Program-made: the position numbers and the translations under genes
In this document: positions 10,110-22,529 of the stretch, piece after piece
How the letters are laid out: each line of letters begins with the position of its first letter
Position numbering within the stretch: the stretch's first letter is position 1
NCBI GenBank assembly: GCA_007570785.1
Contig: ML661885.1
Span: 14,044,915-14,108,914, forward strand
Length of the DNA: 64,000 nucleotides
From: Antilocapra americana
Taxonomy: Eukaryota; Chordata; Mammalia; Artiodactyla; Antilocapridae
Direction: 5' to 3'
The notes under the pieces: model-generated
Told to the model about the DNA's origin: nothing
The model's input: only the letters and a program-made list of their open reading frames with translations
Databases searched by the model: none

Positions 10110-12690
10110 CATTTTAAAGGAAAGAAGGGAATAAGATAGCAAGAAACTCATACCATAGAATAAGGAAAAACAAAGCAATTCCCACCCCATACCCTAGAGA
10201 TAGTTCACATTCAGCCCTATCACCTCCATTTCACATATACATGTGGTGTTTTGAAAGAGAACTCAAGTCCAGAATTAGGAGCCATGAGACCCTGAATGAT
10301 CAAACACTACAAACACAAGAAATAAAGACCCTAGTCTGTTGTATAAAGAGTTATAAACAAAGGTAAAAACAAAAAGAGCAAAATTTTTTTGAAAACTAAT
10401 TGGCTAGAATTATCTCCTACCATTTTACTTATTTAAAAGTCAATTTCATATGATTTGACAAAATTTAAGGAAATTATGCAAAAGAAAACAGTGAGCATTA
10501 AATGAGTTTCATAGCACATTTCTATATATTATTTTCACTATTTTGATAGAACCTCCATTGAATCTGTACTCCTGGAACTGTAGACTTGGGTTCAGTGTAA
10601 CATGTATTACCTAGGTAAGTTAGTGGTTACCATACAGCTTTTCTTCCACACACAATTCATGACCTTTGGGGTGTAGAAAGCCAGAGAGGCATGAAAAAGA
10701 ATTTGTCCAGCAACCATTTCAATCAAATGTTCTGCTTAATTTTTTAACAGTCCAAATTGACTGGTTATCTAAGTTGGCTGTTTCTGCATTATATCTAGGG
10801 AGGAACCATTGGTGAATGTTTTGATTTGCTGTAATTGATTGGGCTAAAATCTTTATTGCTTTAAGCAATACAGTCTTCTATTTAATATAAGTAGTCTGGC
10901 ATTTTCAAATCACTTTATTACATTTTGGAGAACTTTCTCCAGTTTGCTTTTCTCATTGAGCTCAATCTTCAAAGATTGCCTAGTGTTCTAAGGCTTAGAT
11001 GTTTTTGAGTAATTCAAAAGAAAAAGAGGCAAAAGAGGTAAAAATACGTTTCTTTCATTTTGCTATCAGACAAAAATAAAAGCAGATTTCTTTCAGACTA
11101 GACCCCACCCACAAATCAACCTTGAGAAGCATCAAACAGTACTGTAATTTCAAAAGAAAATTTCTTAGACAATACCATAAGCCATTATGATTGTACTACT
11201 AAACAATTTGGAGTCTATCTGTAGCATAGAGCTTTTATAAAGTCCAGGTGCTGTTTTAAACATTTTAACTTTAATAATTTAGATTACAGGAATGATATAA
11301 ACCATCTGTAGCTTCCTGGTTGTAAGCAGTGAATTTCCTTCTCACAGCTGGACTGCACTTACATTCTATAAGCCAAGGGGGCAGCTAACCTCCCTGTGTA
11401 TGGTAGCCATCTTTTGTAATAGAATCTGAAATAAGAGTATGTTGTGCATAGTTGTGTTATGTGGTCTGAAACTTAAATCTGTTTTGAACAATATTTAAAC
11501 ATTATTGTGCAGTTTAAAGTTAAGTTGTTGCAGTTTAGAAGTCAGGAAGATTTTATGAAGACCTCATATTTTGGACTACAAAGACTTAGACTTTATTAGT
11601 TATAAAAGTTCACATTTTAGCCATCCAGAGTAAAAATAAAATCCATTAACAGGTGTTGAGAATGGTCTACCAAAAGTTGTCGCTATCTCATGCTATTTAA
11701 TGAGGCACACTTAAGCACATTTCTTAATGAATGCTCAAAGGTGCCATCAGAGGTGACACGACGGTTCATGAAATCTTCCCGGACTGGCAATTAACAGAGC
11801 TAGCACTTCAAACATCTCATAAATAATCAGGAAGAGAGTTAAAGGCAAGGCAGAAGGGTACTCACGTCTGCAGCCTCAGACCACCTTCAGCACGTGGGAG
11901 ATGAGTCGGGTAGAACAGGATAATGCTTATCAGGATGCACTCAAGTATCGTGGAGAGTAGTTTAAAAGAGGAATGACCGGTGTCAGCAAATGGAGCAACG
12001 GTGCCGAGTCAACGTGCAGAATCGGTAGTGAGGCAAGAGTCACCAAGAATGGGAAGACATCACAGGAGAGACAGGTAGCACTTGATGTCATGCTCAGAGA
12101 TCCCAAGGCAACATCAGGGTCTCACCTCCCAACATACCAGATGTCTTGGTGTGCTTGGCCAGCTGATTCTCTCCCTAGGAGGTACTTAGGGACTTGTCCT
12201 TGAGGTCAGGTGACACCATGGAACAAGCAGCCACTCTGCAATGCTGAGATTTGTGAGCTTCTGTCGTCTTTGTACTCATGCAGCTTGTACCTTTCTATGC
12301 CAGACACTGACATTTCAGGCAGGTAAAAGCAAGGCTGTTAAAAGGAAATGTCTGTTGGAAAGAACAATTCAGCGACTTTACACAATGCTGAGTTCTGGGT
12401 TAATTTCAACATGTCAGGGGAAAAAATGATCTAGCCCCGCATGATAAAACAGCTTTGACAGTTCGATGGAGGTCTAGTGTGTAGCAGCCGGCAGCAACCT
12501 GACCACATTCAGCTGCATGAAGGGGGAACTGGGTGCTCCTTTGCTTCAGGAGATGCATGGATGCCCACACGATAGTTACTACTGCCCGAATACCCCGGCA
12601 GAATATAAGACCATGACCATGACCTGTATGGTGAAGGCACACTGGTCAGTATAGAGGAATTAAGCCATTTAAGAGCCATGTGACATCATA
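10110..12690. other. 2.6-kb sequence without recognised repeats or genes
   Basis: AT-rich. I see no ruminant SINE or LINE and no credible exon. The part at about 10730-11000 is dense in TAATTGATTGGG/TTTAATATAA-type words and looks like conserved non-coding DNA. Short open frames near 11973-12430 show no recognisable domain. Confidence 0.45.
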
Positions 12691-12765
12691 ACTATACATG
12701 TATGTTCACACATATGTATACATACATATGTGTATAAATGTATGGGTATATGCACATACTTTTAA
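12690..12765. repeat. (CATA/TATG)n low-complexity tract
   Basis: Alternating ACATATGTATACATACATATGTG words with near-palindromic symmetry. Confidence 0.8.
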
Positions 12766-12774
12766 TGATTCTGT

Positions 12775-12955
12775 AATTAGAAAATATATGATAAGCACAA
12801 GGAACTGTATTAAATACTTTGTAATAATCTATAATGAAAAAGAATCTGAAAAAGAATATGTTTATATATATATCTGAATCACTTTGCTGTATACCTGAAA
12901 CTAACACAATATTGTAAATCAACCATACTTCAATAAAAAATAAAATGAAGAAGAT
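12775..12955 (+). mobile_element. ruminant L1 3'-UTR end
   Basis: Contains the typical terminal block CTGAATCACTTTGCTGTATACCTGAAACTAACACAATATTGTAAATCAACC, then an ATACTTCAATAAAAAATAAAA tail. Only the last ~180 bp of the element is present. Confidence 0.9.
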
Positions 12956-13082
12956 ATATGATAGAAATAAAATTAAAACCACTAATACCCTTTAGCTCTG
13001 AAATTGTTGTGGAGTGGAGAATATGTTTATCCTTTGAAAAAGAAATACTGAAACTTTAAGAAAAAAAAAACACAGCTCAGGT

Positions 13083-13200
13083 CACTAAACATTTATTGAG
13101 CACCTACTATGTACAGGCTAGGTGTTACAAAACAATTCACAAAACATAGGTCTGGCCAGAAGCTGGTGGGCTTCACCAGAATCTAGTAAGTGAGAAACAC
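13083..13200. repeat. ancient MIR/L2-class repeat remnant
   Basis: ATTTATTGAGCACCTACTATG followed by a TACAGGCTAGGTGTTAC block, a phrase common to old mammalian repeats. Family not resolved. Confidence 0.5.
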
Positions 13201-14777
13201 TTGTATAAATAACTAACGAAAATATATGAAAGAGGGTGAGATGCTACTAGTAGAAGTGCTTGCAATAGTAAGGTACTATGGCAGATGGGTTTATTCTATA
13301 TTATTTTTGTAAAACATCCATGATGTACTGTCTCACGTGTGTCACTGTTGTACCTAATGCTTAACTCCATAGTGGAAATAATGGAAGCTGTCCAGTTCAG
13401 GTCAATTCAGTCACTGTGGGTTGGAGTATAGACATTTAAGAGTGAATAATTGACTCAGGGTTCATGGTCAGTTATTGGGAAGGTCAAACTTCATGTAAAA
13501 CTTTCTCCTCTCTCAAGGAAACTCAGAAGGTTGTTTGAGTGTAGGGGGAAGGTGTCTGGTTTTCTGAGTGCTGCCTCTTTTCTCTCTGGTCTCTGCTGAG
13601 ATGTCTTCTCCACTGTGATCTATGGCTCTGGTCCCGGTCCTGCAGTGTCTGCAGCTGCTGTACCCAGTTTTGTCTGCCTGTGGGGAGGGACAGAATCTCC
13701 TGCTGTCTGAGCCCTAGGTTCTGGAGGTGTGAGTCTTCTGTACCTTCTTTACCTCACTGAGCATTTAGAATACCCCATCTGTGGAATCTCCCCCAAACTA
13801 GGAAGTCTAGGAAATCGGGGATGGAGGTTGGGCTGTTTCTCACCCTGCATATTTCATGCTGCCATATTTTTTATTTATATTACAATCATTCCATACAAAA
13901 GTTGGAAATACTGTGAGACTGCCTCCTCCCAGAATGCCAAGTGGGAAACCTGGTCAGGCTCCTCTGCTCTCAGCATACTTATCTGTATCTCCATCTTGGA
14001 GCATCTCTTGACCTTTCTAGGAAACAACCCAGAGGTGTCAAGGAACATGTTAGGTCACTGTCTGGGTTTCCTTTCCCTCCAGCCTTCTCCATTCATACTT
14101 GGAAGGATGAGAAAATGACATTGCTCCCCTTGTGCTCTCCAGCACACTAGTTTAAAGACCATTTCTTGAAGTTTAAAGGAAGTGTTTGGAACTCAGGAAC
14201 TTTTACTCCAAAAAGCCAAGCTCTTGCAAATCAGAAGATCTTTGATTTCAAACTCAGGTACCTGGTTATTGTCTAGAATAGACTTTGTATTTTAAATTGC
14301 ATTCATTCTCCCTAGAAGCAGTTAATGAATGCCTTAGGTGGGAAACTGCAGAGTCTAGTACCTCCCTTCAAGTACCTTCTTCCGTGTGAGTGGGTTACTA
14401 TCATCTTTCACTGTCTTAATTATTTTACAACTCAGCAAGTTGCAGAAAACTGATGGAATGTAAATGACTCTTGTTAAATGAAAGGCAAATAAGATTTATC
14501 TGGTGGAGACACAACCAGTTAATGCCTACTGACCACTTTGCATCCATTAGCAAATTCACCTCAGCATCTGTAATAGCATAGTATGAGGGCAAATATTAAT
14601 TCTCCTTTGTACCAGTTATAACAGCTAAACATTTTCCTTATTAATTACTGAGTTTAAGAATCTTTGTTATGCATTCATTTTATATTTGTATGAGAATTAT
14701 TTTACCTTTTTAAACATTCATTCTTTAACTGCTAAGGGGTTTAATATTTAAAGAAACTCATCAAATTGCCCAGGTTA
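13201..14777. other. unannotated sequence
   Basis: I found no recognised repeat or gene. The open frame at 13729-14118 (129 codons, plus) has no recognisable domain and no ruminant or mammalian protein I know. Confidence 0.45.
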
Positions 14778-14985
14778 GACTGGTGGCTCAGATGTTAAAG
14801 AATCTGCTTGTAATGCAGGAGATCCAGGTTCAATCCCTGGGTTGAGAAGATCCCTGGAGAAGAGAACGGCAGCCCACTCCAGTATTCTTGCCTGGAGAAT
14901 TTCATGGACAGAGGAGCCTGGTGGGCTACAGTCCATGGCGTTGCAGAGAGGTGGACACAACTGAGCGACTTTCACTACTACACTA
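14778..14985 (+). mobile_element. Bov-tA SINE
   Basis: Head GGTGGCTCAGATGTTAAAG, box-B-like GGTTCAATCCCTGGG, body CCACTCCAGTATTCTTGCC, tail ACAACTGAGCGACTTTCAC. No convincing TSD. Confidence 0.95.
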
Positions 14986-17900
14986 CTAGACAAGTAGTAA
15001 CTGATAGAAGCAAAATTTGAACTTATATGTTTGATTCTAAATCCAAGCTCCTAAATGCTGTATTGCTCAATGACTAAAACATAAATCTGAAAAATATCTT
15101 AAAGGTTACCATCCAGGTGTTCGAAAAATAAGAATTTCAGAAGTTTCAAATGATTAATTTTCTTTACTACATTTGTTAATGCCCACTGAGAGATAATCTA
15201 CTTTGTGCCTCTGATGAGAGATAATCTACTTTTTCTGCACTGCAATTTTAAAGGAAAAAAATTTGTTAAACTCAACTTTCAATTTTATAAAAAGCAACCC
15301 ACCTACCAGGTTAAATGATTGTCAGGAAAAAAAAAACTATGGCATTTTTGGACATACAAAGACTTCTCAAAGTACATTTTTAATGTACAAAGTACTATGC
15401 ACTGTGGGAAAAACTATGAGTCAGACCTAAGAAGACATATCTCCAATTTTTATGCCACACAATTAAATACTCCATAAGGAGATGAGGGAAAATAAAAGTA
15501 ACATAATGATAACTTAAAAGTATCTCTGGAGAGAGTTTGATTAATATCATCTCAAATTTATTTTTGAGTAAAAATTTCTAAATATCTTAAAAGCATTCCT
15601 CAAAACATCACCTATATCCAGATACAGAACAAAGAATCCTTTGAGAAGATCAGAGCAACATTTTAGCTATGTCGTTTGTCATCATTTCATAGTGCAACAA
15701 ATGTCACATTTATTAGACCATATTTTAAATATACCCCCTTTTTTAAAAAAAAATTCAGTTGTATGTTTCAAAACTGTTGACTTTTGCTAAACAAGCCTAA
15801 CCACCTGTGTCAACTCATATTTTTAAATAAATTTTGAAAAATTCAAAGGGACAATAAATACATTTCTCAAAAAAAAAAGTTAGTGCTACAAAAGTTTTTT
15901 TCTGAAAAGAATTGTATGATCTTCATCTTAGGAATTACTCGAAAAAAAGAAATGAATCCAGTTCTCTTGATTTTGGGTATATGATTGAATAACTTTAGAG
16001 GAATCTAAAGGAATAACTTTAGAGGAATGTACTCTTCCACTGTTTTTTTCTTTTTTCAGTCTAATAGGAGAGGGAGGACACATTGTGACGGACACTGGTG
16101 TTGTGGTTGCCTCATGCTCATTCTTCCTATCTAACAGAACTCTGGGTTTCATTCAAGTAGTAAGTGGAGTCCCTTGATCTAAGTGAGAGTACACCCTCTC
16201 AGTCCTAGGGGGGAAAAGGTATGACTGGTTTAACCAACACTGGTATAATGAGTTGGAGCCACCTATGCCCCTTAGCCAGTTTAGGTGTGAGTGGAACATT
16301 CAGTTTCATCAAAGAGATGTAATAAAGGTTCTGTTGGGACTAAACATTAGACCTTGGTGAAACAGCTTTTTGGTCTTACCCCTTTCTTCCTTGACTGGGA
16401 TACTAGAACAAGGTCACAATGACCTGACCTGCCGCAGCCATTTTATGACCGTAAAGCAGAAAGCCAGCACCGAACCTGATGATACTACCGAGCTCTCACA
16501 CCAAATGTGGAACTGCCCATCCACCCCCCAAACTCTGGTGAGTTGATTCAATGATTTTATTGCTTAAATTGCTCTTGGTTGGGTTTTCTACTGCTTTTGC
16601 TGACAGCATTCCTAATAAGCTCTACTTTTAACTTCCTAACACGTTTGCTTTTAATTTTCACGGCCAATTTTTCAATAGACTACATTTGTTGTGTTGGGTT
16701 TTTGATATCATTGTTCATATCCTGCTGAGAAGAAACATTCTGTACTGTGAATAGAAATAGAAACACTAAAGAGATGGTACAAATTGTTGCCATCTGCTTG
16801 CTCTTCAAGGCCAGGCCCAAGGTGAACTTTACATCTAACCATCTCTTCTGGCTGCTCAGAGGGAATCTTAGCAACAAGGACCATGATCACTTCCACAGCT
16901 GGGGAATTTGGCTTCACTGGGGAGAGACAGTTCTGTGTTGCTTCCAGTTCCAACAGGCCACATGTGGCTTAGCAGAGGTGAACACTTAACGCTAGAAACA
17001 CCAACAAAGGAAGAAGAGCTTTCCTATAGCCATCCACTTGGAATACATTTTTAATTTCTCCCTGTCTGTTTTAGACAAAGTAGCCAACCTTGTGACTGCT
17101 AGAATCCACCAAAATTCTCAAAGGTGTTCAACTGCTGGGTCATCCCTTAGTTCAAATACATCAGAACAATGGATTAATGCCTTTGGCAGAATTTGAAGGC
17201 TCTTCCCCGGCACAACACACTTTTTTGAATGTGCTCTGAGCTGGAGCTTGAGGAGAATATGGAAAATATTCCACTAGAGGAGAACATGGAAAGTAAGAAT
17301 CCATTGTGTATCTATGTCTTGACTTTCCTATCTTATATTGAGGAATTCCATGGGACTTGAGTAGGGATATGATATATTATTCTTTCCGCCCTCCTGCTTA
17401 GAGACTTTTTTTTTTTCTATTGTGAAACAACACTGCAATTTTATGAAGATCCTCAGGAGAAAAGCAAACTCATTTTAAGAAATAGGGAAAAGCAATCTCT
17501 AGGGGGAAATGCAGTGGAAAACCATGAGGAACTGTGATAATTCCAGGAATTTGGAAATGTTAACTTTTGTATTTGATGTATCACTGAGATTAGAGGCCCA
17601 GCTTCAGTTTCAAACATGCTGAGTAACTCTTTCTATTAGTAGCCAATAAACATCTCCTTCATTACATTTTTGTGATGCATTCCCAGGGTTATAGAATTTC
17701 TCTTTGAGTTTTTTTCCCAAGGCTCTACTACCTAAGAAAGGAAGGAGTTAATGCCCTTGGCCATTAGCAAAAAAGTGACAGGCAGAGGAAAAATACATGA
17801 TTGAAGAACTGAACACTTAATTACATGTAGAGGTATTAAAAGAAAGATACCTTGAGCTAGCAGGCCACGGGACAATGGATCAGCAGTTTTAGAATCTATT

Positions 17901-18937
17901 TCTGTCATTGACTCAGGAGACTGGGAAAGTCCAGTGTATCTGTTTTTCAAAACTGTATTGCATCATGGCAATCCTCATACACTTGGTATAAATGATGCTT
18001 ACTGAGCACCCAGACTCCAGGGACTTGTCATCAGAGCAGTAAGTGTACAGACGTTTGCCTTCAGATTAGTGGGGAGAACATAATATGAAATCAAACAATT
18101 ATCCAAAAGCATTAACAGAGACATATACAGGAAAGAAGGAATATGTTGTGATGCTGGAAATCTTCGTTTTAAGGCTCCTGCAATGGTTTTATTTTCCCTG
18201 AGAGTTTGTGCATACAGAAAGGGGCTCAGGTTCATGGAACATCATTTCCATGTGCCCAGAACTTAATACGCTTTGTTTGCTCTGAAGCATATGGTAGACA
18301 GTGTCTCTGTCCTACAAATGGGAAAGCTGTGCTTGTCTTTGCTTAGAAAGCTTGCTAAAGCTCCTAGTGTGGGTGGCTCTCAAGCCTGTACTTAATGCCT
18401 TTTACTTCACGGACCTAAAAATATTTCCCAAAGGCGAATGTTATTGCCAACCTGTTAACACTGCTTTCCTATTCTCCCTTCCCTAGTTCAAGTTTATCTC
18501 TTAAATTCCCAAGTTAGAGCTGGAAATATGGGGATTCCCAGACTCCTTGAGAGTCAACTGTGCACAGCTTAGGTGATCAGATAGTCTCACAAATACGAAA
18601 AGCCTCTCACAAAGTGAGGGAAGTCCTCTGGCAGAGGTAATTCAGACTGGGGACAGCTCAAGGACCTGGGTTTCTAGTTCCGTTCAGCTGCCTCTGAAAG
18701 AATGTGTCTCCTTAGCACGTGGTCTGTAAATAACAGGCCTTCCCTCTTCTGTCTCTGCTCCTCATCCTTTTATAGTTTAGTAGCAGAGTTTACCATCACC
18801 TGTGCCAAAATTAAACTTGGGATCAGCTGGACTCTTTAGCAAAGCATTGCAAAATCTTTGCTTCTCTGAATGGTTGCTCTATTGTTTCTTGATGTTGAGT
18901 ATGCCCTAACTTTCACACACAAATCCTAGCTCTCTTC
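14986..18937. other. 4-kb stretch without young repeats; small local duplications
   Basis: No recognised SINE or LINE. It contains two short direct duplications (15187-15232 and 15987-16028) and a T-run at 17407-17417. An unrecognised minus-strand open frame at 16680-16877 has a hydrophobic N-terminal half. I cannot support an exon. Confidence 0.45.
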
Positions 18938-18976
18938 CAGCTGATTCTTTACCAGCTGAGCTGCCAGGGAAGCCAC
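18938..18976 (-). mobile_element. Bov-tA head fragment
   Basis: Only the antisense tRNA-derived head remains: GATTCTTTACCAGCTGAGCTGCCAGGGAAGCC. Confidence 0.8.
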
Positions 18977-19082
18977 AGGACCAGCTACAATCTGGAGCAA
19001 ACTTTGGGATACTGTGCCAGTCAGCATCCAACCCGAGAAGCAGATCCAGTAGGAGATAATATACAAGACACATACCACAAGG

Positions 19083-19312
19083 AGGGCTTCCCAGGTGGCA
19101 CCAATGGTAAAGAACCCTGCCTGCCAAAGCAGGAGATGTAAGAGATGGGGGTTCGATTCCTGGGTCAGGAAGATCCCCTGAAGGAGGGCATGGCAACTCA
19201 CTCCAGTATTCTTGCCTAGAAAATCCCATGGACAGAGGAGCCTGGTGAGTTACAGTCCATAGGGTCGCAAACCGTCACACATGACTGAAGCATTTAGCAT
19301 GCACGCACAAAC
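19083..19312 (+). mobile_element. Bov-tA SINE with TSD
   Basis: Complete element with the CATTTAGCATGCACGCAC tail variant. Flanking direct repeats ATACCACAAGG (19072-19082) and ATATCACAAGG (19313-19323) differ at one base. Confidence 0.95.
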
Positions 19313-19524
19313 ATATCACAAGGCAATGGCTTAGGTTATGCTGAAGCCTGGCTCAGGACTGTCAGAAAGGGAAGGAATTCACTGCATAGGCTGACATTTC
19401 TGTCTAAACGTGGAATTGCTTCCTCATCAGCTCTTTTCTTAAGGCCTTTCGGCTGCTCGTCTGGCCCACTTGGATTATTTCAGGTAATCTCCCTTGAAGT
19501 CAACTAATTATGGGCTTTAGTCAC

Positions 19525-19680
19525 ATCCCTGGGTTGGGAAGATCTCCTGAGAAGGAACTGGCAACCCACTCCAGTATTCCTGCCTGGTAAATCCCATGAA
19601 CACAGGAACCTGACAGGCTTCAGTCTATGGGCTGCAAAGAATTGGACACAACTTAGCAACTAAGCACACACACACACAAA
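19525..19680 (+). mobile_element. 5'-truncated Bov-tA SINE with (CA)n tail
   Basis: Begins at ATCCCTGGGTTGGGAAG, so the tRNA head is missing, and ends TTAGCAACTAAGCACACACACACACA. The tail has become a short CA microsatellite. Confidence 0.92.
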
Positions 19681-20174
19681 ATACCTCACTGCAATACCTA
19701 GTGTAGTGTTGACTGTATAACTAGAGACTGTAGCCCAGCTAAGTTGTCCTATCCAAAGGCCACTGCAGACATGGAGTATTAAGTTATATCAATTCAGTTC
19801 AGCTCAGTTCAGTTCAGTTGCTCAGTTGTGTCTGACTCTTTGTGACCCCGTGAGCTGCAGCATGCCAGGCCTCCCTGTCCAACACCAACTCCTGGAGCCC
19901 ACCCAAACTCATGTCAGTTGAGTTGGTGATGCCATCCAACCATCTCATCCTCTGTTGGCCTCTTCTCCTCCTGCTCTCAATCTTTCGCAGCATCAACATC
20001 TTTTCCAATGAGAGCTTTTCGCATCAGGTGGCCAAAATATTGGAGTTTCAGCTTCAATATCAGTCCTTCCAATGAACACCCAGGACCCTTTAGGATGGAC
20101 TGGTGGGATCTCCTTGCAGTCCAAGGGACTCTCAAGAGTCTTCTCCAACACCACGGTTCAAAAGCATCAATTCT

Positions 20175-20402
20175 TCAGCGTTCAGCTTTCCTTATGGTCC
20201 AACTCTCAGATCCATACATGACTACTGGAAAAACCATAGCCTTGACTACAAGGACCTTTGTCAGCAAAGTAATGTTCCTGCTTTTTAATATGCTGTCTAG
20301 GTTGGTCATAACCTTCCTTCCAAGGAGTAAGCGTCTTTTAATTTCATGGCTGCAATCACCATCTGCAGTGATTTTGGAGTTCCAAAACATAAAGTCTCTC
20401 AC
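20175..20402 (-). pseudogene. BovB C-terminal polymerase fragment
   Basis: The minus-strand frame shows DFMFWNSKITADGDCSHEIK, then a KRRLLLGRKVMTNLDSILKS block and VVKAMVFPVVMYGSESWT, the conserved region downstream of the RT fingers and palm in RTE elements. Separated from the YADD fragment by stops and a frameshift. Confidence 0.88.
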
Positions 20403-20532
20403 TATTTCCCCATCTATTTGCCATGAAGTGATGGGACCAGATGCTATGATCTTAGTTTTCTGAATGTTGAGCTTTAAGCCAACTTTTTCACTCTACTCGT
20501 TCACTTTCATCAAGAGGCTCTCCAGTTCCTCT

Positions 20533-20766
20533 TCACTTTCTGCTAAGTATGGTGTCATCTGCATATCTGAGGTTATTGATATTTCTTCCAGCAATCTTGA
20601 TTCCAGCTTGTGCTTCCTCCAGCTCAGCATTTCTCATGATGTACTCTGCATATAAGTTAAATAAGCAGGGTGACAATATATGGCCTTGAGGTACTCCTTT
20701 TCCTATTTGAAACCAGTCTGTTGTTCCATGTCCAGTTTTAACTGTTGCTTCCTGATCTGCACACAT
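20533..20766 (-). pseudogene. BovB polymerase fragment, left side of gap
   Basis: Continues the reverse transcriptase after motif A: DQEATVKTGHGTTDWFQIGKG, then LSPCLFNLYAEYIMRNAELEE and NNLRYADDT, where YADD is the RT motif C box with both aspartates retained. Relative to the family phrase there is a 2-base deletion just before this segment (TTGAAAAATGTGTGCAGATC), a genuine frameshift beside the duplicated flank. The frame then ends at a stop soon after YADD. Confidence 0.9.
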
Positions 20767-20770
20767 TTTT

Positions 20771-20862
20771 CAAGAGGCAGGTCAGGTGGTCTGGTATTCC
20801 CATCTCTTTCAGAATTTTCCACAGTTTATTGTGATCCACACAGGCAAAGGCTTTGGCATAGT
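20771..20862. repeat. 92-bp duplicated gap flank, left copy
   Basis: Identical base for base to 20964-21055. It includes the GCC (Ala) substitution in RT motif A that I take to be private to this element. Confidence 0.97.
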
Positions 20863-20962
20863 NNNNNNNNNNNNNNNNNNNNNNNNNNNNNNNNNNNNNN
20901 NNNNNNNNNNNNNNNNNNNNNNNNNNNNNNNNNNNNNNNNNNNNNNNNNNNNNNNNNNNNNN
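20863..20962. other. assembly gap of exactly 100 N
   Basis: A run of 100 N characters, the conventional placeholder for a gap of unknown size, inside the BovB polymerase region. Confidence 1.
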
Positions 20963-21383
20963 ACAAGAGGCAGGTCAGGTGGTCTGGTATTCCCATCTCT
21001 TTCAGAATTTTCCACAGTTTATTGTGATCCACACAGGCAAAGGCTTTGGCATAGTCAATAAAGCAGAAATAGATATTTTTCAGGAACTCTCTTGCTTTTT
21101 CAATGATCCAGAAGATGTTGGCAATTTGATCTCTGGTTCCTCTGCCTTTTCTAAAACCAGCTTGAACATCTGGAAGTTCACGGTTCACATATTGCTGAAG
21201 CCTGGCTTGGAGAATTTTGAGCACTACTTTACTAGCGTGTGAGATGAGTGCAATTGTGTGGTAGTTTGAGCATTCTTTGGCACTGCCTTTCTTTGGAATT
21301 GGAATGAAAACTGACCTTTTCCAGTCCTGTGGCCAGTGTTGAGTTTTCCAAATTTGCTGGCATATTGAGTGCAGCACTTTCAC
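20963..21383 (-). pseudogene. BovB polymerase fragment, right side of gap
   Basis: The minus-strand frame starts near MKVLHSICQQIWKTQ and runs through IPIPKKG, NRELPDVQAGFRKGRGTRDQ (RT finger/palm region) and FCFIDYAKAFACVDHNKLW. The latter is RT motif A. The usual residue after YAKAF is the first catalytic aspartate; here it is alanine (GAC to GCC), so this copy could not polymerise even if the frame were intact. The frame enters the 92-bp duplicated segment and then the Ns at 20962. It was a retrotransposon enzyme, not a host gene, and this copy is a neutral relic. Confidence 0.9.
20964..21055. repeat. 92-bp duplicated gap flank, right copy
   Basis: Identical to 20771-20862 and continuing correctly into BovB sequence (CAATAAAGCAGAAATAG). 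Confidence 0.97.
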
Positions 21384-22529
21384 AGCATCATCTTTTAGGA
21401 TTTCAAATAGCTTAACTGGAATTCCATCACCTCCACTTACTTTGTTTGTAGTGATGGTTCCTAAGGCCCACTTGACTTCACATTCCAGGATGTCTGACTC
21501 TAGGTGAGTGATGACACCATCGTGATTATCTGGGTCATGAAGATCTCTTTTGTACAGTTCTTCTGTGTATTCTTGCCACCTCTTCTTAATATCTTCTGCT
21601 ACTGTCAGGTCTATACCATTTCTGTCCTTTATGGAGCCATCTTTGCATGAAATGTTCTCTTGGTATCTCTAATTTTCTTGAAGAGATCTCTAGTCATTCT
21701 GATTCTGTTGTTTTCCTGTATTTCTTCGCACTGATCGCTGAGAAAGGCTTGCTATTCTTTGGAACTCTGCATTCAAATGGGTATATCTTTCCTTTTTTCC
21801 TTTGCTTTTTGCTTCTTTTCTATTCACAGCTATTTGTAAGGCCTCCTTAGACAGCCATTTTGCTTTTTTGCGTTTCTTTTTCCTGGGGATGGTGCCTATC
21901 TCCTGTACAATGTCACAAACCTCTGTCCATAGTTCATCAGGCACTCTATCAGATCTAGTCCCTTAAATCTATTTATCACTTCCACTGTATATAAGCATAA
22001 GGGATTTGATTTAGGTCATACCTGAATGGTCTAGTGGTTTCCCCCACTTTCTTCAATTTCAGTCTGAATTTGGCAATAAGGAGCTCATGATCTGAGCCAC
22101 AGTCAGCTCTCAGTCTTGTTTTTGCTGACTGTATAGAGCTTCTCCATCCTTGGCTGCAAAGAATATAATAAATCTAATTTTGGTGTTGGCTATCTGGTGA
22201 TGCCCATGTATAGAGTCTTCTCTTGTGTTGTTGGAAGAGGGTGTTTGCTATGACCAGTGCGTTCTCTTGGCAAAACTCTATTAGCCTTTGCCCTGCTTTA
22301 TTCTGTACTCCAAGGCCAAATTTGCCTGTTACTCCAGGTGTTTCCTGACTTCCTACTTTCGCATTCCAGTCCCCTATGATGAAAAGGACATCTTTTTTGG
22401 CTGTTAGTTCTAAAAGGTCTTATAGGTCTTCATAGAACCGTTCAACTTCAGCTTCTTTAGTGTTACTGGTCAGGGCATAGACTTGTATTACCATGATATT
22501 CAATGGTTTGCCTTAGAAACGAACAGAGA

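Noticed and set aside
13729..14118. 129-codon plus-strand open frame
   Set aside because: No recognisable domain, no splice or promoter context that I can support, and length within chance expectation for 64 kb.
20826..21383. 185-residue frame running across the gap
   Set aside because: It reads through 100 Ns and re-enters the duplicated flank in another frame; only the part right of the gap is meaningful.
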